Position numbers and translations under genes: made by a program. Below the pieces are notes generated by a model. That model was not told where the DNA came from, searched no databases, and saw nothing but the letters and a program-made list of their open reading frames with translations. From Labrenzia sp. DG1229 (lineage in GTDB: Bacteria > Pseudomonadota > Alphaproteobacteria > Rhizobiales > Stappiaceae), in NCBI RefSeq assembly GCF_000521215.1, contig NZ_KI928935.1:18602-55385 (forward strand): 36,784 bases of DNA. The letters run 5' to 3'. This document shows, one piece after another, positions 8,184 through 16,970 of this stretch (position 1 is the stretch's first letter; each line of letters starts with the position of its first letter).

Positions 8184-9140
8184 ATGAAAAAAGCAATATT
8201 ATCACTTGCACTCGCAACCACGTTGGCCCTGGGCTCCGGTTACGCGGCTGCAGAAACCCGCATTACCTACAAGTCAGCGAAGTCCACCTCTTCCTACTAT
8301 CAGATGGCCGTACAGATCGCCGAAGCCATGAAGGCCGCCTCCGACGGCGACATCATCGTCACGGTTGAGGAAAGCCAGGGCTCGGTTCAAAACGTGATGG
8401 AAGCAAGAGCCCGTGGCGGTGACTACGTGTTCACCACGCCGCCGGTTCTGGTGAGACTTGCCCAGGGGGGCAAGGCCATGTTCGAAGGCAAGTCCGATCC
8501 CAAGTTCGACGAAATCAGGGCGCTGTTTCCCATCCCCTCCCTCACAATGCATTTCGTGATGTCCGAAGAAAGCGGCGTCACTGATTTTGCCGGCATGGAA
8601 GGCAAGACGATCCTGCTGGGCAAAGGGTCTTTCGGTGCTCGCGAAGGTGAAAAATACCTGAAACTGTTCGGTCTGGACGGCAAGGTCGACCTGGCGGAAG
8701 TCGAACTTTCCAATGCGGTCGCCGCGCTGAAGAACGGCCAGATCGACGGATTTGTTACCGCCGGATCTTTCCCGGCACCCAATGTGATCGAGGCCGCCGC
8801 TTCAACCGGTGTCAACGTCATTTCCCTGAATGACGACCAGATTGCGGAAACCAAACGCACAAAACTGGTCATCCCGGGCGGCACCTATGCAGGGCAGACG
8901 GAGGATATCGTCACGACTTCTCTTCCTGTCGTTGCCTTTACCACTTCCGCGATGAGCGACGATACGGCCTATGAACTTACCAAGAGCTATTGGGAGCAAA
9001 AAGATGCCATGGGCAGCGCTGCGCCCTGGTGGAACGGCGTCGACACGGGTCTCATGAGCAATATAACCGGGAAAATTCACCCCGGTGCTGTCCGGTACTA
9101 CGAAGAAGCCGGGTTTGAGCTGACACCGGAGCAGCAATAA
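8184..9140 (+). CDS. TAXI-family TRAP transporter solute-binding protein
   Basis: A periplasmic binding protein of 318 residues. The Sec signal peptide ends near GYAAA (residue 23). The mature part begins ETRITYKSAKSTSSYYQMAVQIA, where TAXI proteins have their typical 'G-S-YY-x-A-x-A-I' helix. It continues with MTGSV-like SQGSVQNVMEARARG and ends with a helix containing HPGAVRYYEEAG, a classic TAXI C-terminal motif. The ATG is well supported by AAGGGAG seven bases upstream. TAXI proteins deliver small organic acids or amino acids to a fused TRAP permease, here the next gene. The substrate cannot be read from sequence. A stem-loop follows the stop codon. Confidence 0.9.
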   Translation: MKKAILSLALATTLALGSGYAAAETRITYKSAKSTSSYYQMAVQIAEAMKAASDGDIIVTVEESQGSVQNVMEARARGGDYVFTTPPVLVRLAQGGKAMFEGKSDPKFDEIRALFPIPSLTMHFVMSEESGVTDFAGMEGKTILLGKGSFGAREGEKYLKLFGLDGKVDLAEVELSNAVAALKNGQIDGFVTAGSFPAPNVIEAAASTGVNVISLNDDQIAETKRTKLVIPGGTYAGQTEDIVTTSLPVVAFTTSAMSDDTAYELTKSYWEQKDAMGSAAPWWNGVDTGLMSNITGKIHPGAVRYYEEAGFELTPEQQ

Positions 9141-9157
9141 CACTCAAGCGAAAATCT

Positions 9158-9193
9158 GCCGGTCTCCGTGATTTCACACACGCGGAGACCGGT
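9158..9193 (+). other. Intercistronic stem-loop after the TAXI binding-protein gene
   Basis: CCGGTCTCCG at 9159–9168 pairs perfectly with CGGAGACCGG at 9183–9192. The stem extends inward by one U·G and one G-C pair and outward by a G·U, leaving a ten-base loop at 9171–9180. No U-tract follows, so it is not a standard terminator. Such structures after a binding-protein gene usually block 3' exonucleases and keep that transcript more abundant than the permease part. It also argues against the GTG at 9168 as the permease start, since that codon would lie in the stem. Confidence 0.7.
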
Positions 9194-9272
9194 TGCCCGA
9201 GGAAGGTCGTACCGCCAAGGCAGCGCGACCGGCGGTTTGCTTGCGCTGTTTCCAGGCAGGAAGGACTTTGAC

Positions 9273-11033
9273 TTGAGACCTCTGATCATCGCAGCGGCGC
9301 TCTGTCTGGTGACATTTCACCTCGCACTGATTTTTTCCGGCCTCGTGCCTAATCTTGTCAGCCGTCCGCTACACCTTGCGCTCGCTCTACCCTGGATATT
9401 GCTTGCAGCGCAGCAGGGACTGTTGGCACGGACAAGTGGCATCATCCTGACGGTCCTGGGCATCGGCGCATGCGTCTGGGTAGCGGTGTCGCACGACCGG
9501 TTGTCGGACCAGTACGGATTTCTGGAAGGGTCTTATCAACTTGTCATCGCCGTCATCCTGATTGTCGTTGTTCTGGAATCGGCGCGGCGGGCCATCGGCT
9601 TGCCGTTGCCGCTTGTTGCGCTCCTGGCGCTGCTCTACGGACTGTTCGGTCAGCATATTCCAGGTGAATTTGGCCATTCCGGCACACCACTCGCCAGTTT
9701 CCTGGGAACACTCACGATCGCGGAGGGTGGCATCTGGGGCAGTTTGACGGGTGTTTCGGTCAATGTTGTCGCGATATTCGTCATATTCGGTGCGGTGCTG
9801 AATGCCGGCGAGGCAGGTCAGGGCTTTATGAATATCGCCTCTGCCGCCGCAGGCAGGCTGAAAGGCGGTGCTGCAAAAGTATCTGTTCTCTCTTCCGCAC
9901 TTTTTGGCTCCATATCGGGCTCCGCTTCTGCCAACGTGGCATCCACAGGAGCAATCACGTTGCCGGCGATGACCCGTCTGGGGTATCCAAAACGCCTTGC
10001 GGCAGCCGTTGAAGCGGTCGCCTCGTCCGGCGGGCAGATCATGCCCCCGCTCATGGGTGCCGGTGCTTTCGTCATGGCGGAACTCACCGGTATTCCCTAT
10101 ACCTCCATTATGGCGGCAGCGCTCCTGCCGGCCCTCCTCTACTTCGTGGCCGTCTGGATTGGAGTCAACGCGTACGCAAATCATCACGATTTGGCGGGTC
10201 TCGCTGAGAAGGACCGTCCATCAGGGCGTGATGTGCTCATCACTTCCGGCTTTTTCATGATCCCGTTCACGGTGTTGCTCATCGGTATGTTCTGGGTTCA
10301 GTACACCCCGCAATATTCAGCATCCATGGCAATCCTTGCCAGCTTTCTCCTGTTGTTTTTCAATGCAAGGGGTATTGGTACCGGGAAAGAGGGCTTGGCC
10401 CGTGTCGAACGGGCTCTCATCAACGCCGCACGGCAGGTGTCGATGATCGCCGCCATCATTGTCTGCGCATCCATCATCATCGGCGTTCTCTCCATCACCG
10501 GTCTTGGCGTCAAAATCACGTCACTGATCCTTTCCGGCTCGGGTGGACTGCTCTGGCCGTCCCTGTTTCTGACGGCCTTGGCCTGCATGGTGCTTGGGAT
10601 GGAAGTCCCAACCACCGCCGCCTACGTCATCTGTGTTTCCGTCGCCGGTCCCGCCCTCATTCAACTGGGCCTGGAACCCCTGCAGGCCCATCTATTCGTT
10701 TTCTGGTTTGCACTTTTGTCAACGATCACACCACCGGTCTGCGGCGCGGTTTTCATCGCCGCCGGAATGATCAACGAAAACTGGCTGAAAGTGGCCTTGA
10801 CGGCGATGGCTCTGGGGATCGGCCTCTACATCATTCCCCTGGCTATGATCGCGAATCCGAGTTTGATCAGACTGGAAGGCGACACCATGGGCGCAATCTT
10901 CGCCGCATTGCAAACCGGTCTGGGCCTGGGTTTGATTTCCTACGCGCTTATCGGCTTCAAGAACCCTGTCGTTCGGTTTCTTTCAGGCGCCAGCGGCCTT
11001 GCAGTCGTTTTCTGGCGCTTGATGATCGGCTAA
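9273..11033 (+). CDS. TRAP transporter permease, fused small and large subunits (DctQM-like)
   Basis: A polytopic inner-membrane protein that works with the TAXI binding protein as a sodium- or proton-driven importer. The N-terminal four-helix DctQ-like part is followed by a DctM-like domain with many helices. The signature SSALFGSISGSASANVASTGAITLP and the matching repeat with EVPTTAAYVICVSVAGPAL are visible. I prefer the TTG at 9273 (586 residues): AGGAAGG lies eight bases upstream and the first helix starts at once. The frame is open from a GTG at 9168, which would add 35 polar residues but would put the start in a hairpin. The C-terminus ends in extra helices, as usual for the fused class. 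Confidence 0.88.
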   Translation: MRPLIIAAALCLVTFHLALIFSGLVPNLVSRPLHLALALPWILLAAQQGLLARTSGIILTVLGIGACVWVAVSHDRLSDQYGFLEGSYQLVIAVILIVVVLESARRAIGLPLPLVALLALLYGLFGQHIPGEFGHSGTPLASFLGTLTIAEGGIWGSLTGVSVNVVAIFVIFGAVLNAGEAGQGFMNIASAAAGRLKGGAAKVSVLSSALFGSISGSASANVASTGAITLPAMTRLGYPKRLAAAVEAVASSGGQIMPPLMGAGAFVMAELTGIPYTSIMAAALLPALLYFVAVWIGVNAYANHHDLAGLAEKDRPSGRDVLITSGFFMIPFTVLLIGMFWVQYTPQYSASMAILASFLLLFFNARGIGTGKEGLARVERALINAARQVSMIAAIIVCASIIIGVLSITGLGVKITSLILSGSGGLLWPSLFLTALACMVLGMEVPTTAAYVICVSVAGPALIQLGLEPLQAHLFVFWFALLSTITPPVCGAVFIAAGMINENWLKVALTAMALGIGLYIIPLAMIANPSLIRLEGDTMGAIFAALQTGLGLGLISYALIGFKNPVVRFLSGASGLAVVFWRLMIG

Positions 11034-11193
11034 TCTGCTGATTGCCACGACGCGCAAGAAAACAGCCAAATTCGCTGGTATTTACCAAAGATAGCTGTCT
11101 CCTTTACGTCTCTTGACCAAATCGTAAAGTCATTCCCCTTGAAGCCCCTTGCCGCGCCCCCTAAAAGGGAACAAACAGCAAGGAGTGGGCGTC

Positions 11194-11487
11194 ATGCTCG
11201 GCAAGATGTTCAAATCCCTCTTCGGAGCGTCCGGAGAAGGTCAGACCAAGAGTGCATCAAAGACCGCGCCGGTCGAACATGAGGGTTTTCAGATCATCGC
11301 TGAACCACAGTCCTCGGGCGGCCAATGGCAGGTTGCCGGCCGCATCGAAAAGCAGGATGGCGAGGAAACAAGGGTTCACCGCTTCATTCGCGCAGATGTC
11401 ATGCCGGGTGAAACGGAGGCGGCCAATGAGATGATCCGCAAGGCCAAAATGATGATAGACCAGCAAGGTGATCGAATTTTCGATTGA
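11194..11487 (+). CDS. HlyU-family protein
   Basis: 97 residues from the ATG at 11194, which has AAGGAG nine bases upstream; an in-frame upstream TTG at 11149 lacks a ribosome site. The sequence MLGKMFKSLFG, then YEGF-like HEGFQIIAEP, GGQWQVAGRIEK and the C-terminal HRFIRADVMPG match the small HlyU family, named after a Vibrio activator of haemolysin. Most alphaproteobacterial members are uncharacterised and lack an obvious helix-turn-helix, so a regulatory role is by name only. It stands alone between the TRAP transporter and pgsA. Confidence 0.8.
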   Translation: MLGKMFKSLFGASGEGQTKSASKTAPVEHEGFQIIAEPQSSGGQWQVAGRIEKQDGEETRVHRFIRADVMPGETEAANEMIRKAKMMIDQQGDRIFD

Positions 11488-11615
11488 AATGGTCGAACCG
11501 AAACTGTAACCGAGGCAGACGCGCGACGCGTAGTGGATGACTGATCGCCTGTCTCCGGCAATGCAATTCCCATTGATTTCGAACGTCAGCCAATACCCGC
11601 ATTCTGAAAGCCGAC

Positions 11616-12188
11616 ATGAAACGAAACGTTGCTCTAAGCCTGCCCAACCTGTTGACTTATGGTCGTATTCTGGCGGTGCCCGCAGTTGCGGCATGTTTCT
11701 ATTTTGAGGGAACCACGCCGCGCTGGATTGCGCTGGGAATGTTCATTGTTGCAGCAATCACGGACTTTTTCGATGGTTATCTCGCACGCGCCTGGCAACA
11801 GCAATCCGCGCTTGGGCGCATGCTTGATCCCATCGCTGACAAACTGCTCGTATCCGTCTGCCTGCTTATGCTTGCAGCCGACGGCACAATCGGCGGCTGG
11901 TCGCTTGTCGCCGCAATCATCATCCTTTGCCGGGAAATACTGGTCTCGGGATTGCGTGAATTTCTGGCAGAGCTTCAGGTCAGTGTTCCGGTTACAAAGC
12001 TGGCGAAGTGGAAAACGACGGTGCAACTCATCGCGATTGCGTTTCTGCTTGCAGGGCCTGCCGGCGACACGATCTTCGCGTACACGACGTTGATGGGACT
12101 GACGGCACTTTGGCTCGCAGCCATTCTTACACTATATACCGGTTACGACTATTTCCGTGCCGGGATCGGCCATCTCATCACCGAATGA
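11616..12188 (+). CDS. pgsA: CDP-diacylglycerol–glycerol-3-phosphate 3-phosphatidyltransferase
   Basis: Makes phosphatidylglycerol phosphate from CDP-diacylglycerol and glycerol-3-phosphate, the committed step to phosphatidylglycerol and cardiolipin, at the inner membrane. The 190-residue protein has the complete CDP-alcohol phosphotransferase motif DG-x2-AR-x8-G-x3-D-x3-D, from DGYLAR through GRMLDPIAD (about residues 53–74). Its N-terminus, LPNLLTYGRILAVP, is typical of PgsA, and several hydrophobic helices follow. It is followed 48 bases later by moaD and moaE in the same direction, an order common in alphaproteobacteria. Confidence 0.95.
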   Translation: MKRNVALSLPNLLTYGRILAVPAVAACFYFEGTTPRWIALGMFIVAAITDFFDGYLARAWQQQSALGRMLDPIADKLLVSVCLLMLAADGTIGGWSLVAAIIILCREILVSGLREFLAELQVSVPVTKLAKWKTTVQLIAIAFLLAGPAGDTIFAYTTLMGLTALWLAAILTLYTGYDYFRAGIGHLITE

Positions 12189-12236
12189 AGCACGCTGTGC
12201 GGCGTTGCCAGTAAAGCCGTATTATCGGGAGGTCTC

Positions 12237-12488
12237 ATGAATATTAGGTACTTTGCCTGGGTTCGCGAAAAGGTTGGCTTAGAGGAAGAAACCATCGAGC
12301 TTCCCTCCAATGTGAAAACGGTCTCCGACCTGATCGCACACCTGAAAGACCTCGACGACTATCACGCTTCGGCTTTCGAGGAAGAAGACGCAATTCGTGT
12401 TGCGTTGGACCAGGAACATGTCGAACCGGATACGGAACTCGGCACAGCCAGGGAAGTGGCCTTTTTTCCGCCGATGACGGGTGGATGA
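12237..12488 (+). CDS. moaD: Molybdopterin synthase sulfur-carrier subunit
   Basis: An 83-residue ubiquitin-fold protein whose C-terminal Gly-Gly (FFPPMTGG) becomes a thiocarboxylate and gives sulfur to precursor Z in molybdopterin synthesis. The N-terminal MNIRYFAWVREKVGLEEE is typical of MoaD. CGGGAGG lies six bases before the ATG. The stop codon overlaps the moaE start (ATGA), consistent with coupled synthesis of the two subunits of the synthase. Confidence 0.95.
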   Translation: MNIRYFAWVREKVGLEEETIELPSNVKTVSDLIAHLKDLDDYHASAFEEEDAIRVALDQEHVEPDTELGTAREVAFFPPMTGG

Positions 12489-12952
12489 TCATGCCGGTCA
12501 CACCAAAGGTGAAGGTTCAAACGGAGGATTTTGACGTACGGGCGGAGTCCGGTCTGCTGACCTCGGGCCGCAAGGATGTCGGGGCGCTGGTAAGTTTTAC
12601 GGGCTTGTGCCGCGACGAGGCCGGTACGCTGAGTGCCCTGGAGCTGGAGCATTATCCCGGCATGGCAGAGGGCGAACTGACCCGCATCGCGGAACAGGCA
12701 ATCGAGCGGTGGCCGCTGACAGGTCTGACGGTCATCCATCGTCACGGCAAGATCCCTCCCGGAGACAATATCGTACTGGTCATAGCGGCGTCCTCCCATC
12801 GCCGAGCTGCCTTCGAGGCAGCAGACTTTCTGATGGACTACCTGAAAACCCGCGCCCCTTTCTGGAAAAAGGAACACCTGGCTGAAGGTGGTACCGGCAC
12901 CTGGGTGGACGCCAAGACCGGGGACGACAAGGACGCTGCGCGCTGGACCTGA
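12485..12952 (+). CDS. moaE: Molybdopterin synthase catalytic subunit
   Basis: A 155-residue large subunit of molybdopterin synthase; two copies pair with two MoaD to convert precursor Z to molybdopterin in the cytosol. Visible family motifs are VSFTGLCRDE near residues 38–47, LELEHYPGMAE, VIHRHGKIPPGD and the lysine-rich active-site stretch KTRAPFWKKEH, followed by TWVDAK. The start at 12485 overlaps the moaD stop; an ATG two codons later (12491) is equally possible. The C-terminal few residues after WVDAKTGDD are not conserved. Confidence 0.95.
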   Translation: MIMPVTPKVKVQTEDFDVRAESGLLTSGRKDVGALVSFTGLCRDEAGTLSALELEHYPGMAEGELTRIAEQAIERWPLTGLTVIHRHGKIPPGDNIVLVIAASSHRRAAFEAADFLMDYLKTRAPFWKKEHLAEGGTGTWVDAKTGDDKDAARWT

Positions 12953-13064
12953 GCGCCTGCAACGCATAGACTACCATTCTCCCAAGCTCGCGTGCCGCGC
13001 CGTTTTTTCTTTATCACTGCAGCGGTTAAACGACGGCTCACACCTTTGAACTGGTTCCGGTCCC

Positions 13065-14366
13065 TTGAAACACGACATCGACTCCACCGATGCAGGCACT
13101 GCTGATTCCGCCTCCGGGCTGAACCGCCCCCGCGGCGAGGGCGAAGTCTTGCGGGAACCCGGTATTCCGTTTGCCGAGTTTGTCGCAATCATTGCGATGA
13201 TCATGGCGCTCAACGCCATGGCGATCGACGTTATGTTGCCGGCACTTCCGGCCATTGGTGATGCGCTCAATATCGTCGAGGAAAACAACCGTCAGCTGAT
13301 CCTTCTGTCCTATCTCATCGGTTTCGGCAGTGCACAGCTGTTTTTCGGTCCGGTGACCGACGCATTCGGCAGGCGCAAGATACTGGTTGGCGGCCTCGCG
13401 CTCTACAGTCTGGCGAGCATCGGCGCAATATTTGCGGCTGATCTCGACTCGCTGCTCATATCGCGCGTGCTGCAAGGGGTCGGTTGCGCCGGAGCCCGCG
13501 TTTCCGCACTTTCGGTCGTCCGTGACTGCTACACGGGCCGGCGTATGGGCAAGGTCATGTCGCTGGTAATGATGGTCTTCATGGCTGTGCCGGTTGTCGC
13601 ACCGTCCATCGGTCAGGTCGTGCTGCTTGTTGCCGGATGGCACTGGATCTTCGCGTTGCTGCTGTTTTCCGGTGTCGCCATGCTCGTGTGGTCTGCCTAC
13701 CGGATGCCGGAAACACTGGCGACGGAAAACCGCCGCCCCATGGTGATGTCCACGATCATCAGTGCTTATGTGACCGCTCTGACCACGCGTGTCAGCCTCG
13801 GCTACACGTTCGGCACCGCCTTCATTTTCGGCGGCCTGTTTGCGTTTCTGGCCATGTCCCAGCAGATATTCGTCGACATCTTCGATCTCGGGGCTCTCTT
13901 TCCCGTCGTCTTTGCCGCAATCGCGATCACCATGGCGGTCGCAGCCTTTACCAATGCTCAGCTTGTGGAAGCCATCGGAATGCGCCGCCTGTCACACGGG
14001 GCGACGGTGATCTATACCGCTCTGGGTTTTATCCTGTTTCTTGTCTCCACGCTCGGGATTGAAAATTTCTGGATTTTCCTCGTGCTGGTTACGCTCATCA
14101 TGACCAGCTTCGGATTTATGGGAGCGAATTTCAATGCCATGGCCATGGAGCCACTCGGTGCTATTGCCGGCACGGCATCATCGGTTATTGGGACGATCAG
14201 CACGCTTGGCGGCGCAATCCTTGGCTACGTCATGGGTCAACTCTTCGACGGGACAACCCAACCTCTGGGTCTTGCCTATGCCGCTTATGGCCTGTGTGCC
14301 ATCGGATGCATTCTCTATGCCGAGCGGGGACGGATGTTCCACGCCTTGCACGACGACCAGACATGA
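13065..14366 (+). CDS. Bcr/CflA-type MFS efflux transporter
   Basis: A 433-residue drug:proton antiporter-like membrane protein with about 12 hydrophobic segments. After a polar N-terminus of about 35 residues, the first helix runs into MAIDVMLPALPAIG, the Bcr/CflA hallmark (D-x-x-LPALP). The loop GPVTDAFGRRKILVGG is MFS motif A, and VLQGVGCAGARVSALSVVRD resembles motif C-like sequences of this branch. The TTG at 13065 is the longest start; no strong ribosome site is seen, and an in-frame TTG at 13149 is an alternative that would still keep all helices. The substrate is unknown. No regulator adjoins it. Confidence 0.85.
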   Translation: MKHDIDSTDAGTADSASGLNRPRGEGEVLREPGIPFAEFVAIIAMIMALNAMAIDVMLPALPAIGDALNIVEENNRQLILLSYLIGFGSAQLFFGPVTDAFGRRKILVGGLALYSLASIGAIFAADLDSLLISRVLQGVGCAGARVSALSVVRDCYTGRRMGKVMSLVMMVFMAVPVVAPSIGQVVLLVAGWHWIFALLLFSGVAMLVWSAYRMPETLATENRRPMVMSTIISAYVTALTTRVSLGYTFGTAFIFGGLFAFLAMSQQIFVDIFDLGALFPVVFAAIAITMAVAAFTNAQLVEAIGMRRLSHGATVIYTALGFILFLVSTLGIENFWIFLVLVTLIMTSFGFMGANFNAMAMEPLGAIAGTASSVIGTISTLGGAILGYVMGQLFDGTTQPLGLAYAAYGLCAIGCILYAERGRMFHALHDDQT

Positions 14367-14636
14367 CAAAGGCCCGCATTTTGGCCAACTTACGACTTGA
14401 AGAAGGGTTCATGTCATTGTGCTCCCCGGCGTTTGACCGGAGTTCGGCCTAACGTCCCGCGCGACTGTCTGTGGCGCAAACGACGCTGCCTTTGGACAAT
14501 GACACCTCAAGGCCGGTCTCATCATGGCCGGCAGACCATGTCTCCAATCTTGGTGCTGCTTTTCAATTGTGCGAAGCTTTGCGAGATTTCCAATCGGCAA
14601 TTCTGAAAATGCCCGAAGACGTGGAACCGATTTCAC

Positions 14637-15741
14637 ATGACAGATGCAATTGCTTCGCTGACCACCGGAATGAATGTTCCAGAACCGGAACACAGCAGCG
14701 GTTGGGAGGTTCTGACTTCAGACAATGACCATCTGCAAAAAGCCGGTGTCGACCGATCCAGACTTGAACGCGTTTTTGAATTGCAGGATTTTCTGTTTGG
14801 CGGGCAAAACTGGGCAGCGGTCATTGTTCGTGATAGCCGCATCGTTCACGAACATGCCTCGTTCATGGGGCTTGCAACATGCCGGTTTGATGTTTGGTCA
14901 TGCACCAAATCCCTAACTGGAACGGCATGGGGTCTGCTATTTGACGATAGCCGAAAAGGGCTCTTGAAAGACGGTTTGCAGATCAGCATCGACACACCCG
15001 CCTACCAGTACCTGCCGGAAGCTGCACCTCTGAGCGATCCGCGAAAAAGCCGGATAACAATCGGACAGCTCCTCGTCGATGACGTCTGGAATCAAGGGAG
15101 AGGATCATGGGCTTTACGGCGTGCCGACGGGCCCCGATGCAGGACCGTTTGAGCATGCTTTTGGGCATCGGGACAATCGCTACGGGCGCAGCGCCGCAAC
15201 TCTTTCCGCGGAGCCGGGCTCCGTTTGGGAATACAGTGATCCGGCCTTTTCGCATCTATCGATCCTTTTTGCGCGAATTGCAGGCATGGAGATGGGCGAG
15301 TTTGTTCAACGACGCATATTTGCACCGATCGGAATTGAGCATGCGAGCTTTGGTGTCCTTGGTGGTGCTGGACACATCGGTCCGCATACAAGTGGTCATG
15401 TCGGTCTGGTCATATCAGCCCGAGACCTTGCCCGTTTCGGATTGCTGGCGTGTCGCCATGGACGCTGGGGAGACCAACAGATTATCCCGCAATGGTGGTG
15501 TGACCTGGCAACACGGTCGTCCCAAATGCTGAACCACGAATATGGGTATTCCTGGTGGGTCAACGCCAAACGGACCCGTTGGCCGAAGCTCCCCGAGGAC
15601 ACTTTTGCGCTGCAAGGTCACAACACCAACAATTGCTACATCGTTCCTTCACTGGATTTGATTGTCGACAAAATCGGATCTGGACCGACACGGTGGAACG
15701 AAGGCGACTTTATCAATGGCATCGTTGATAGCCTGGTTTGA
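14637..15741 (+). pseudogene. Beta-lactamase-fold serine hydrolase broken by a one-base frameshift
   Basis: Two adjacent frames form one protein of about 367 residues of the class C beta-lactamase/esterase family. The first (14637 to about 15075) contains WSCTKSLTG, the SxxK nucleophile motif. The second (about 15076–15741) continues with SMTSGIKGE, then EYSDPAFSHL (the YxN position reads YSD), SARDLARFGLLA and GHNTNN near the end. Homology passes from ITIGQLL to SMTSG if one base is removed around 15073–15075. Without repair the first frame ends at 15152 after unrelated residues. All other parts look intact, so the event is recent or is a sequencing error. The upstream 270 bases hold no gene. 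Confidence 0.8.
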
Positions 15742-15772
15742 CAACCGCTGGAAGGATCGGCCCGATCAATCA

Positions 15773-16174
15773 TGGATCGGTTTGGCGACGCTGCGGCTTG
15801 CGAAGGCTGTATTGCCTCACATCGGCAAGCATGGACGTGGTTCATTCGCTGCCATTTCAGGGATCGAGGCCGGTCAACCGAGACTGCCGTTCACGCTTGG
15901 ACCAACCCGCCTCGCATTGCACGGTTTCATAAAACTGCTGGCGGACCGGTACGGGCGGCAGGGCATCCGCTTCAACGCCGTTGCCCCCGGCCTCATGGAA
16001 AGTGCGCAGGCAGAGTTTCACCCGGAATGGGCTGAAACCGTTCCTATGGGACGCGTCGGTCGCAACGAAGAAGTTGGCCGAACCATTGCGTTCCTTCTTT
16101 CAGACGCATCGAGTTTTATGACCGGTCAATGCCTGACCGTTGACGGAGGCGTAAACAGGCCTGTTGGAAATTGA
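15773..16174 (+). pseudogene. C-terminal remnant of a short-chain dehydrogenase/reductase
   Basis: About 133 residues match the second half of an SDR: AVLPHIGKHGRGSFAAISG (strand 5 with the catalytic-region Ser), ALHGFIKLLADRYG, GIRFNAVAPGLMES, VPMGRVGRNEEVGRTIAFLLSD and the terminal TGQCLTVDGGVNRP. The whole nucleotide-binding half (TGxxxGxG, NNAG) is missing. The frame is open back to 15662, but that part has no SDR character and overlaps the hydrolase tail in another frame. The YxxxK region reads TLGPTR; from memory, a divergent SDR branch has LGPAR here, so this need not be decay. The loss of about 120 N-terminal residues makes it non-functional as an oxidoreductase. Confidence 0.75.
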
Positions 16175-16204
16175 CGGGCATCGCGGCCGGCAATGCGCCC
16201 GCCG

Positions 16205-16636
16205 TCAAATGCCTGCGCGGCGCCAATCCACATATGCGGTGACGGTTTGCCCCTGAAACACCGCGTTCGCTGCACTCAGGCGCAGCCGGTCGCCGGACAT
16301 TTCGACCTGGCGGATTTGCTCTGTGCCGACCCAGTTGGGACAAGAGGCCTGGACCACGCGGTGAATGACATGATCTTGCTTGTATTCATACGGCCCGGCA
16401 TAGGTGATCTGAGATTTGATCGCAGCAGTGTCCTCCTGAACGGTTCCGCCGAACGGATCATTTGTGGCGTATTGCATGCGATTGCTGGCCATCATGTGTA
16501 CAAAAACAAAACCATCTTGAGAATAACAGATATATCCGGTCGCATCCTCTCCCAATGGGTAAACACGGCGACCGTCTTCATCTTGATTGAACCAGGCAAT
16601 CAACGACCAGGTGCCGACCAGAGTTAACTCCGACAT
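16205..16636 (-). CDS. Lipocalin-like domain protein
   Basis: 143 residues with the pattern of the bacterial lipocalin-like family (PF13924 type): LVGTWSLIAWFNQDEDGRR at the N-terminus, where GTW is the lipocalin signature, then YPLGEDATGYICYSQDGFVFVHMM and repeated beta-strand stretches such as HVIHRVVQASCPNWVG and LRLSAANAVFQGQTVTAYVDWRR. It has no signal peptide. In other genomes such proteins stand near small-molecule enzymes and may bind their ligands, but no function is established. It converges on the SDR remnant, 30 bases away. Confidence 0.75.
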   Translation of the reverse strand: MSELTLVGTWSLIAWFNQDEDGRRVYPLGEDATGYICYSQDGFVFVHMMASNRMQYATNDPFGGTVQEDTAAIKSQITYAGPYEYKQDHVIHRVVQASCPNWVGTEQIRQVEMSGDRLRLSAANAVFQGQTVTAYVDWRRAGI

Positions 16637-16970
16637 AGTAAATCATCCAATCACGAAATTGATTTCAAAAATACGCTTGCCACTGAATACATCAGCGCGT
16701 TCGAATCGGGCTTCACAATAGTGCAGACGGCACCCGTAAGTGAACCTTGGAAACGGGATCAGGGTCGATTTCCGATTTTGATATCAAGGATTCACTGTCG
16801 GCTGATATCTGCCGTTCGAAGAAAACCGCTTTCACAACGAACATTGCAGACGGGTTTCCTGCCAAACGAAAACCAACCCAGCCCCACACCCGACGATAAC
16901 GGACCGGGAACCGCCATTTGTCACGTCCCGGCCTGCTGATTGCCTGTATTCGTCGTTTACCGCGGCAGCC
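16637..16970. other. 334-base gap without a recognisable gene
   Basis: It lies between the start of the lipocalin-like gene and the end of the NlpC/P60-like gene, both on the minus strand. A 72-residue plus-strand frame at 16721–16939 has no ribosome site, no recognisable motif and coding-unlike composition. The promoter of the lipocalin-like gene should be in its left part. No clear terminator hairpin was seen for the gene that ends at 16971. Confidence 0.4.

Noticed and set aside
7883..8221. 112-codon minus-strand frame in the gap before the TAXI gene
   Set aside because: No ribosome site or recognisable motif, and it overlaps the well-supported TAXI start.
12989..13009. Possible terminator after moaE: short CGCG stem followed by a run of six T
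   Set aside because: The stem has only four pairs with a three-base loop and two bases before the T-run; too weak to call.
14490..14545. GCCGG/CCGGC pairs before the serine hydrolase
   Set aside because: Only five pairs with an eleven-base loop and no U-tract; likely chance in GC-rich DNA.
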